Source: Adiantum capillus-veneris
Taxonomy: Eukaryota > Streptophyta > Polypodiopsida > Polypodiales > Pteridaceae
Direction of reading: 5' to 3'
DNA: 64,000 bases
Assembly: GCA_014529385.2 (NCBI GenBank)
Contig: CM043961.1
Location: forward strand, 18,456,478-18,520,477
A program made the position numbers and the translations under genes. Below, in pieces: positions 55,718 to 64,000 of this stretch. The notes below the pieces were generated by a model. The model had not been told where the DNA came from and searched no databases. It was given only the letters and a program-made list of their open reading frames with translations. Numbering within the stretch: position 1 is the stretch's first letter; each line of letters opens with the position of its first letter.

Positions 55718-57846
55718 ATGGCTGACAATATTAAAGAGAGTGAAATTAATGTTGATAACTTTGATTTTGCTCATGAGCAAGCTACTAATGATGCTTCAAT
55801 GCTTGTTAATTATCTTGTTTCTAGGCTTCAACAAGCCATGGGCAATCCATCTCTCCAAAGTGAAGTGCAACGGCAGCTCCGTGCTCACGGGATTCTCCAA
55901 GCTCATCACCATGACGAGAGAACACCTAGGAAGCCTCCTTGTGAGACTACCAAAAGAGGTCTTTCTCCGATTCGGGAAGAAGAAGAGAATCCATATGAAG
56001 GGCTCAAGAACTTACTTCTTGATGATGCATCTCCTTCCCAAAGGAGAACTCAAGAGCCTCCACCGAAGGAACGAGAAAGAAGCGAGTCTCCCGCCACCTC
56101 GGCGGAGATGGCTCCACGAAGACGGCGGGCTAAACGCTCTCCATCACCACCAAAGCGGAGAAGACCATCACACTCTTCTCCACGCCATAATTCAAAGAGG
56201 GATGATAAAAAGCAAGAGAAGAAAAAGGCGAGAAAGAGGACACCCTCTTCTCCATCTTCTTCATCCTCTTCCTCTTATGAAAGCTATGGTGAAGACGACA
56301 AAGATCAAGACAAGAAAAAGGCGAGAAAGAGGTCACCCTCTTCTCCACCTTCTTCAAATTCTTCATCTTCTGAAGAAAGTGATGGTGCAACTTTTGAACC
56401 ATCAAAAAGAAGAGGCCATAGAAAATCCTATGCTGCATGGAAGAGGTCGTCCAAGCTGAAGAAATTCAAAGAGGGAGGGAAGAGCATCTCTTTCCTTACC
56501 TATGATGGCACCTTCGGTGCTACAGACAAAGTTTTGGCCTTTATCCAGCAATTCGATGCGGCGTTTGGAGATGAGGGCTTCACGGAGTCCTCTAAGCTAC
56601 ACCATGTAGCTATGCACTTTCAAAAGTCCGCCAGACAATGGTGGTCTAGCCTACGAGCCAACGGTGAAGCTCCACGAACATGGAAGGCTTTAAGAGCTTC
56701 CATTATGAAGCAGTTTTTGGCCACCGATGCCAAAGACAAAGTACTCACCGAATGGCGAAGCTTAAAGCTCTCTCCCAATGAATCCATCCACAAATATGTA
56801 GACAAGTTTTGGGACCTACAACTCAAAGCCACTGTCTTCAAAAAGTTGGATTTTGGAGAGCAAAAGCAACAATTTTGTGCGGGCTTAACCGAAGAAATGG
56901 CGGAGTATGTCAACTCCCAAAGGCCACGTACCATATCGGCGGTAATACACCATACTATGGTGGCCTCACGAATCAATTTCCAAACGGGGGGTAAAAGAAA
57001 TAATAAGCCCCCGGAAAACAAGGGTTCCAATGAGCCTAAGGGGAAGGACAATGTCCAAAAGTCTCCTAAGGGCAATTCCAACAAAGCTAAAGAGAAGGGA
57101 GTTTACAAAGGAAAGAATAAACTCTCTCCTGAAGAGCTTGAGCGTTATCGTAAAGATAACCGGTGTTTCAAGTGCGGCGAACAAGGGCATGCGTACCGCG
57201 CTTGTCCCCAAAAGAACAACCGCCAAGATCCTCCTAGAGCTTCTTTGGTTGAAATCCAAGAGGAGGAGATTCACCAAACTCACCACAAAGGATCTCCTCT
57301 ATGCCATGCTTGGGGAAAGGTAAGAGAACATGATGCTTTTATTCTCTTTGACCCTGGTTCTACTCACAATTTTATATCTATGGAGTTAGCCACCAAGCTA
57401 GGCATACAATCCTACGAGATGGGAGATATCCTACCCGCAGACAGTGCCTTCAAGGGGCAAGAAGCTTCAGTCACTCCCTTAATCGGGAAATTGAGGCTTC
57501 ATGTCCAAGGCTATGTGGACAAAGAGGACTTCTTTATCTCTCCTCTCAAGCATGAGGATGTAATCCTAGGGGCACCATGGTTTGACCGTCTGGCTGCCCA
57601 TGTTAAATTTCCTGAAAGGAGAATCTCCTTTAAGTTCAGGGAAAAGGACATGTATATAGATGCTAGGGAGATGGGTAACACCATCCCCATTGTACATACA
57701 CCAGCTTTCAACAAGTCAATAAAGAGCTCTATTTCCGTGTACATGATTTTTGTTAAAGATTCTCAAAATGAACCTAATGCTTTAGCAAAAAAAAATAAAA
57801 GCAACCAAAAGGAATTAGAGTTATCCAATTTTCTCAAGGGTTTCAA
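55718..57846 (+). CDS. gag-pro: gag and protease, element E
   Basis: The ATG at 55718 (M-A-D-N-I-K-E-S) starts an open frame of about 710 codons before the frameshift. The N-terminal third is very basic and Ser-rich (R-R-R-R-A-K-R-S-P-S-P-P-K-R-R-R, then S-S-S-S-S-S-S and K-K-K-A-R-K-R twice), resembling an RS-like region. The capsid domain (about 56470-56990) has F-L-T-Y-D-G-T-F and A-R-Q-W-W-S-S-L. A zinc knuckle C-F-K-C-G-E-Q-G-H-A-Y-R-A-C is at about 57160-57210. The protease has I-L-F-D-P-G-S-T-H-N-F-I and V-I-L-G-A-P-W. D-P-G replaces D-S/T-G, a variant I have seen in other plant gypsy elements. The frame past about 57846 is spurious. Confidence 0.9.
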
Positions 57847-59421
57847 GATGTCTTTATTGACGACATCCCTTGTGAGCTACCTCCTAAACGAGGTAATGAC
57901 GACCATGCAATTGAACTTCTTCCAAGAAGTTCACCGCCTAACAAACCTCCTTATAGAGTTTCTCAAGCTCAACAAGAGGAGATTATGCGGCAAGTGCATG
58001 AGTTAATTGAGAAGGGCATGGTTAGGCCTAGCTCATCTCCATTTTGCTCACCTGTGCTATTAGTGCAAAAGAAAGACGGCACATATCGTATGTGTGTCGA
58101 CTATAGAGCACTAAATAGGATCACTATCAAGAATAGGTTTCCCGTTCCACGGGTAGAAGACCTATTTGATAAGCTACAAGGATCGACCTACTTCAGTAGG
58201 ATTGACCTAAAAAGTGGCTATCATCAAATAAGGATAGTTGATCAAGACATTGTAAAGACCGCATTTCGTACTACATTTGGTCTTTATGAATATATTGTCA
58301 TGCCTTTTGGCTTGACTAATGCACCATCCACATTCAACCGCTTGATGGAAAAGCTGTTCAGGCCTCATCGAACCTTCACTGGAGTGTTCTTTGATGATAT
58401 TATCATCTACTCTAATTCATTAGAGGAACACAAGCAACACCTCCAGGTAATATTTCAAGTTTTAAGAGAGAATAAACTTTATGTTAATCGAAAGAAAAGT
58501 GAATTTTTCTTGCAAGAGATTCAATATTTAGGTCACATTATCTCTCAAGATGGAATCCAAATGGATCCATCCAAGTTAGAGGTAATAAAAGGATGGCCTA
58601 AACCAAGGAATCTTCATGAACTAAGAAGCTTTATAGGTATGTGTGCATACTATAGACGCTTCATAGAAAAGTTCTCACAAATTGCGGGACCATTACATGA
58701 CCTAACAAAGAAAAATGTTAGGTATACGTGGTCTGCTAAGGAGAACAATGCTTTCGAAAAGCTTAAAGAAAAGCTTATCTCTCAACCTGTGCTTACACTA
58801 CCGGATCTCTCAAAACCATTTGAGGTCCAATGTGATGCTTGTGGTGATTGCCTTGGGGCTGTTCTGCTCCAAGAAGGGCACGCCATAGGCTATGAGAGTC
58901 GAAGGCTCGACCCTGTTGAGCAAGCTCTAGGCATATACGAAAAAGAACTCCTTGCAGTTCTACATGCCTTAGACTCATGGAAGCACTATTTATTGGGGAC
59001 TCCTTTCATTCTGCGAACGGATCACCAAAGTCCTAAGTACTTCATGACGCAGACCAAGCTCTCCGACAAACAAATGAGGTGGGCAAATTTCCTTTCGCAA
59101 TTTCATTTTCATATTGCTCACATTGCTGGCAAGCATAATCAAGTAGCCGATGCACTCTCAAGACGACCGAGAGTGAATGCGGTTTCCATAGCAACTCACA
59201 ATGATCTATCTTTAATGATAGATGAGTATGCTATTGATCCCGATTTTAGAGATGTGATTTCAGCCCTTGCATTAGGGAAGAAAGAAGAACCATTTACTTT
59301 ACAAGATGGTTATCTTCTCTATGGCAATAGACTATGCGTTACTAACTCACTACGTGAGAAAGTAATGTATGAATCTCATGCTCCCCATATGCGGGGCATA
59401 GAGGGATTCAGTCTACCCTAA
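57847..59421 (+). pseudogene. pol: Reverse transcriptase, RNase H and integrase start, element E
   Basis: Read one base back from gag-pro: F-Q-D-V-F-I-D-D-I-P at about 57847. M-V-R-P-S-S-S-P-F, C-V-D-Y-R-A-L-N, D-L-K-S-G-Y-H-Q-I-R, M-P-F-G-L-T-N-A-P-S-T-F and the catalytic F-F-D-D form reverse transcriptase. RNase H has C-D-A-C-G-D, E-K-E-L, T-D-H-Q and V-A-D-A-L-S-R-R. C-D-A-C-G has Cys where Ser is usual. Frame is lost at about 59395, in the integrase zinc region, where the other frame gives G-H-R-G-I. Confidence 0.85.
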
Positions 59422-60665
59422 AGGGAATTGAAACATATTTCTATTGGCCTACCATGAAAGTGAACATACATGAGTATGTTTCCAAATGTGTGGTACGTCA
59501 AAAGACAAAATTTGATAGAGGGAAGCAACTTGGATTGCTTCAACCCTTGCCAATCCCTAATTCACCGTGGGAGAGCATATCCATGGATTTTATCTTTGGA
59601 TTGCCTAAGTCTATCCATGGGAATACGGGAATATGGACGATAGTAGACAGGTTCAGTAAACAAGCTCATTTTATACCTGTCAAAAAGACTATCAAAGCCC
59701 ATCAAATGGCAATCCTCTTCATTTCACAAATTTTCAAGTACCATAGCTTGCCAATGTCCATAGTGTCGGATAGAGATCCTAGAATGACCAGTAATTTCTG
59801 GAAGGGTCTCTTTGAGAATTTAGGAACAAGGCTAAACTTCTCTTCGGCCTATCATCCACAAACTGATGGCCAAAGTGAAATAGCTAACCTAACTATTCTC
59901 GATCTACTAAAAGCCTATGTAACGGAAGTAGATCAAAGATCCCAATGGGAGAAGTACTTACCCTTAGTAGAGTATGCTTACAATAACACTGTACATACTT
60001 CTACAGGAAAAGCACCTTTCGAGGTAATTGAGAGAAGGTCAAAAAGTCCCTTGCTACTTAAGGTACATGGGAAGATCTTCGCTGCAGATGAGTATAGCCG
60101 AGACCTACAAGAATCTTTCCAAAAGATTAAGGATGCTATCTCTATCTCACAGCAAAGGCAAAAGGCTGCTGCTGACAAGCACAGAAGAGCCCAAGCCTTT
60201 AAAGAAAACGATTGGGTCTTGTTAAAGTTTCCTAAGGCTCGATTAAGGCACACTACGGGCAAGAATCCTACGGGTCACCAAAAGTACTATGCTAAACTAG
60301 CAAAAAGGTACTATGGTCCCTTCCAGATTCTTAGGCCAATCAATGAGATGGCCTATCAACTTAAGTTGCCCAATCATTGGCTCATACACAATGCTTTTCA
60401 TGTGAGCCTCTTAAAGCCTTACAAAGGAGAGCCACCTCAAGAACCAACTATTGAAGACCCACCGGAGATCGAGGACCACGAGGAGGTGCTGCAGCCCGAG
60501 TCCATTCTCCGACATGAAGACAAGGTATTAAGAGGCGGTAAGACTATCAGACGATATCTTATTAAGTTTAAGAATTATCCTTTTGAAGATGCTAGATGGA
60601 TGCAAGGCATACAATTAAAGGATAACCTAAACCTTGTCAATGCTTACAATGCTTCCCAAGAGTAA
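59397..60665 (+). pseudogene. int: Integrase with chromodomain, element E
   Basis: Read in a third frame: H-R-G-I then Y-F-Y-W-P-T-M-K. The zinc region continues with S-K-C-V-V-R-Q, where Arg stands in place of the last Cys of C-x2-C, which would weaken zinc binding. The core has S-M-D-F-I-F-G-L-P, S-D-R-D-P-R and D-G-Q-S-E, all catalytic residues present. The C-terminal part has Y-G-P-F-Q-I-L and N-A-F-H-V-S-L-L-K. It ends with a chromodomain-like I-R-R-Y-L-I-K-F-K-N-Y-P-F-E-D-A-R-W, which in chromoviruses steers integration by binding chromatin. The stop is at 60663-60665. Confidence 0.85.
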
Positions 60666-60984
60666 GCAAATGTACAAAATGTTAAAAATGAACAAAAATT
60701 TTTGTCTTATAAGACTCCCTTTTTCTTTATTTGTGCACAAAAATGAAGTAGTATGCATGCTTAGATCAAGTTTGCGGAGACGACGTCTCCCAAACACCAA
60801 GTAGAGCTTGTCACTCTACTATGGAAGACTGATAGGACTAATGTGCAGACATGCTTGCGGCAGCCTCAGGCTCTCAAGCGCCAAATGGACTAGTCATCCA
60901 TTATGGAATGATGTCGTAGGGTAACATAGGGATCCTCTACCCGCTAAGAAAAGGACTCATGCGTATGCTTTATCTTCTCTACAC
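60666..60984 (+). other. 3' spacer of element E
   Basis: About 320 bases between the integrase stop and the polypurine hairpin; no ORF or repeat recognised. Confidence 0.6.
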
Positions 60985-61022
60985 CATAGTCGAGGACGAC
61001 TATGATTTCAAGAGAGAGGTAA
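60985..61022 (+). promoter_or_regulatory. Hairpin and polypurine tract, element E
   Basis: CATAGTCG (60985-60992) pairs perfectly with CGACTATG (60997-61004) around the tetraloop AGGA. The purine run AAGAGAGAGG follows and the LTR begins at 61023. Confidence 0.75.
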
Positions 61023-62614
61023 TGTCATAATAATCAATATCTAATTCTCCTAAATGATTTTCTCATATTAAACTGATCATTTAATGTGGGGAAGTGCCAA
61101 GGGAGAAAAAGCTAGAATATTGGTTAAGTTAGCAGACCGGCCACAGTAGGGATCCAAAGGAGGGAAAATAGGGATCCAAAGGGGGGGCCATCTGCAAAAG
61201 AGCCATGTGAAACAATGGGCCAAAAAGACCCTAAGGTTCAGCCCATTAAGACTTCCAAAATGCTAAGGTTCCAAAATTCAAAGGTTGTGTCCAAAGGTCA
61301 ACCCTAGGGAAAATTGGATGCTTAGTGTGTGCCCTAAAAGTCTTGCATATCCCTACATGGGAGGGGGCGAGCCCCAAAGCTAGGGATGAGAGAGAAAGCC
61401 ACACACACACACACAGGCTCCCTTTACACAAAGGGAATGAGGGACACATGTCAGCTCCCTAGGCCAGATGCCCACAAGGTGTGCCCAATTCCTATTGGAA
61501 GACCCTTGAAGTGGACCAATGAGAATTAAGCTAGAGTAAATCTAGTTTAATTAATTTAAAAAAATTTAATAAAAGAAACCAATAAGAATTAAGTGTCCTA
61601 GAAGACTGTTGGGCAGTCTCCCAAGGGGTCCAATGAGCATTCAGGAGCCCCATGGCTTGCCTGATTCCTATTGGCCAGGAGGCAAAGGGGTCCAATGAGA
61701 GTTTAGTTTAATTATTTAATTACCTAAAGCCTAAAGCTCTCACAAAGGGGAAAGGGGGACACATGTCAGAAGGCTATCACTTATGCTGCTTAATCCCTAT
61801 TGGCTTGACCTGGGGAGGTCCAATGAGGCAAAAGCCAGACTTACTTAGCAGCTAGGGCTCGCCCAAGAGAGGAGGGGGGCTGATTTTTGCTTGGATTGAC
61901 ACAACACTCTCACACTTGACCATGTGTGAAGGGAAAATACTCTATCTCCTCCCAAGCTTTAATGGAGATCTCATCTCCTACTCCAAGCTTGTGAGATAGA
62001 AGCCTACATCAACACTCTCTTGGCATGTGGATGCAAATCCAACCAAGAGCCAAGCTACAATGCATGCTCATCTTCTCTACCAAGCTAATTACTAAGCTAA
62101 GCTATGCTAATATGAGTGATTATGTGAGGAGATGTACTTCTTTCTCGTAAGATACTTCTTTTTCCTCTCAATCTACTCTCATACCCTGCTAGCTCTCACC
62201 ATCTTCGAAGGTGTGTGAGGTCTTGGGTCTGAGAACGGGGATAATTCAAGTTGTGTTTGATTAAGTGTTTTGCTTGGTGTATGAAGCTTCCATCTTCATT
62301 GCACTAGCTAGTCTTGAAGGAACACAAAGAATTGTATTGTACAATGTCTCTCTTGATGGGAGAAACCATAATACAAAGCCTTTTGGAGGGGGGACCGGCT
62401 CCATGCAAATCCGGTCCTCAACTGTTGTCAATAGCTTAATTTCTCTCTCTTTTGAAAGTATTGTCGATGCTATCTAACTAGGTGTTATGCTTTTTGTTGC
62501 TCTCTCCACCCAAGCACTCTTGTAATTCTCATTAGGAATCAACTCTAATGAAATGCCCACTATGTTCATGCTAAATTCCGCTACACAAAAGATTTTAGGC
62601 CATTAAATGTTACA
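61023..62614 (+). repeat. 3' LTR of element E (1592 bp)
   Basis: Nearly identical to 53716-55301, with an extra 7-base duplication (CCTAAAG) near 61730. Followed directly by the target duplication TGTCT and element F. Confidence 0.95.
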
Positions 62615-62888
62615 TGTCTCCAAATGTACTATGGGCACCCTCCATTCCGATTGAGGGGGGGAGTATATGCCTCATGAATTCAATGCATTTCTGGCTAGTC
62701 GTGGGATAAAACACCAATGTACAGTGCCTTATACACCTCAGCAAAATGGTGTTGCTGACAGGAAAAACAGGTCACTTATGGAAATGGCACAATGTATGGT
62801 CAAAAGTCAAGCTTTGCCACATTCTTTTTGGCTTGAGGCCATCATGTGTGCCACTTATGTACTAAACAGGTGTCCTTACTCTATATGA
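62615..62888 (+). pseudogene. int: Copia integrase core, second part, element F
   Basis: Resumes after E. D-x-G-G-E-Y-M in one frame has a TGA where R or N is usual. The other half reads G-I-K-H-Q-C-T-V-P-Y-T-P-Q-Q-N-G-V-A-D-R-K-N-R, the catalytic Glu position being Asp (A-D-R instead of A-E-R). W-L-E-A-I-M-C-A-T-Y-V-L-N-R closes it. A frameshift lies at about 62875-62885. Confidence 0.85.
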
Positions 62889-64000
62889 AGCATGGCATGA
62901 TAGAAAGCCTTCTATTAAGCACATGCATGTTTCTGGTTGTTTCGCATATGCTTTGGTGCCACAAACACAATGCAAACAATTGGATGATAAGGCTATCAAA
63001 TGTATTTTTGTTGGTAATAGTGCTAAAAGCAAAGGTTACAGGTTGTATCATCCGCAAACAAAACGAATTATGGTTTCACGGGATGTAGTGTTTACGGAAG
63101 ATTCTATTTAGCCCTTGCTGCCATGTACTAGAGACAGTAATGTAAGCTCAAAGGACATTTATGACACTTTGTTGCCTCTTTTCAATGGTGGAAATACAAA
63201 TATAAGTTCCAATGAGGAAAATGTACAGCCTATGGGGGTTTCTGAAAATGTTACATATCAGCCTATTACTGATGCAGATGTACATGATGTACTTGATGAG
63301 GAAAGGGCTGAAAATGAGCAGGCTAGAGGTATGTCAAAATGGCTGGTGCACACTTTGCATGATAGTGAATTGGATGCATCTTTGTCTAGTTGTACTCGTT
63401 CAGGCTCTCGCCATGCATCTTATGCATCCGATTGTTATGTGTCTAGCTTACATGATGTTGAGGAGCCTCTGTCTTTTGATGAAGCACAGAATTCAAAAAA
63501 TTGGATGGCTACCATGCAATCAGAATATAATGCACTTATAGAAAATGACACATGGACTTTATGTGATTTGCCTCCTAGCAAAAAGGCCATTGGTACGAAG
63601 TGGGTTTACAAGTTGAAACGCAAGCCGGATGGTGAGATCGATCGCCATAAGGCTCGACTTGTTGCAAAGGGTTATGCACAACAAAAAGGCATAGATTATG
63701 AAGAGACTTTTTCTCCCACTTGTCGTAAGACTACTGTGCGTTTTCTATGTGCATTGGCAGCTCATTTTGGTTGGGATGTACATCAATTAGACATTGTGAC
63801 TGCTTTCCTGAATGGTGATATATTTGAGGAAGTTTATGTAGCGCAGCCTCGCGGTTTTGTCAAGAAAGGACAAGAGGACAAAGTGTACAAATGTAACACG
63901 GCTTTGTATGGGTTGAAGCAATCTCCTCGTGCTTGGTATGAGAAAGCTGACACTCATTTGGTCAAACAAGGCTTTCGTAACAACCCAACAGAAAGCACAT
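62889..64000 (+). pseudogene. pol: Copia integrase end and reverse transcriptase, element F (partial)
   Basis: The frame begins with E-A-W-H-D-R-K-P-S and H-V-S-G-C-F-A-Y, then C-I-F-V-G-N. It meets a TAG at 63109-63111 and then stays open to the window end. Reverse transcriptase motifs: N-D-T-W-T-L, I-G-T-K-W-V-Y-K-L-K, K-A-R-L-V-A-K-G-Y-A-Q, V-H-Q-L-D-I-V-T-A-F-L-N-G-D (first catalytic Asp), Y-G-L-K-Q-S-P-R-A-W-Y. The Y-V-D-D box and RNase H lie beyond base 64000. T-A-F-L-N-G and K-Q-S-P-R-A-W-Y are diagnostic of Ty1/copia. Confidence 0.9.

Larger units (their letters stand above)
53716..62614 (+). mobile_element. Ty3/gypsy chromovirus E, 8.9 kb, nested in F
   Basis: LTRs of 1586 and 1592 bp differ by four substitutions and five short indels that I can count, so this is the youngest insertion in the window. 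It has an initiator-Met-type primer site, gag-pro, pol and integrase with a chromodomain, a hairpin and polypurine tract, and a perfect 5-bp target duplication. Two single-base frameshifts separate three otherwise open coding blocks. Confidence 0.95.

Noticed and set aside
55710-56459. 249-codon ORF overlapping the gag start of E
   Set aside because: It is a shadow frame of the basic, low-complexity gag N-terminus; the gag frame has capsid and zinc-knuckle motifs.
57787-57800. Programmed -1 frameshift at the A9 run of element E
   Set aside because: A -1 slip there reads TAA at 57796-57798 at once, so the run cannot serve as the shift site.

Overview
The window looks like repeat-dense nuclear DNA from a land plant with a large genome. 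Almost all coding capacity belongs to plant-type LTR retrotransposons: Ty3/gypsy elements with TGGCGCC-type or initiator-Met-type primer binding sites, one with a chromodomain, one with a second RNase H, plus a Ty1/copia element. Spaces between them hold long GA/GT/CT microsatellites. I saw no convincing host gene, tRNA or rRNA gene. A fern, lycophyte or gymnosperm is plausible, but the sequence alone does not settle it. No BLAST, HMM or alignment was run; homology statements rest on motifs and on comparing copies inside the window by eye.

Layout. 1-2489: 3' end of gypsy element A (polyprotein tail, polypurine tract, LTR), ending in a perfect 50-bp-arm palindrome at 2444-2553. 2554-15401: gypsy element B, a Tat-like element with two RNase H domains, 2.69-kb LTRs and an unusual leader that carries two pairs of duplicated small ORFs. 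A fragment of a second copy abuts its 5' LTR, so it was part of a tandem array. 15402-25642: minus-strand coding remnants of unknown function, among them about 3.3 kb of decayed coding sequence for a coiled-coil protein, with an LTR-like insertion, a candidate 3' LTR and an inverted fragment of an E-family LTR. 25643-47675: minus-strand gypsy element D, split by plus-strand element C (29674-42723), which sits in the reverse transcriptase of D. 47675-52243: an inverted E-family LTR fragment, microsatellites and non-coding DNA. 52244-64000: Ty1/copia element F, split by chromovirus E (53716-62614), which has a perfect TGTCT target duplication and nearly identical LTRs.

How the parts work. Each element encodes gag, an aspartic protease, reverse transcriptase, RNase H and integrase, the set needed for cytoplasmic reverse transcription and nuclear integration. 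Nearly all are broken by stops or frameshifts; E is the youngest and least damaged.

Most notable: C and D, two clearly different gypsy elements, both carry a second retropepsin-like domain (DTG) downstream of integrase. It is joined to integrase by a charged helical linker and followed by a tail with repeated W-V-P-K motifs; element A has the same tail. Other leads are the paired leader ORFs of B, a duplicated integrase zinc-binding module in D, hairpins just upstream of the polypurine tract in four elements, a possibly spliced accessory ORF in C, and the palindromic LTR-PBS junction.
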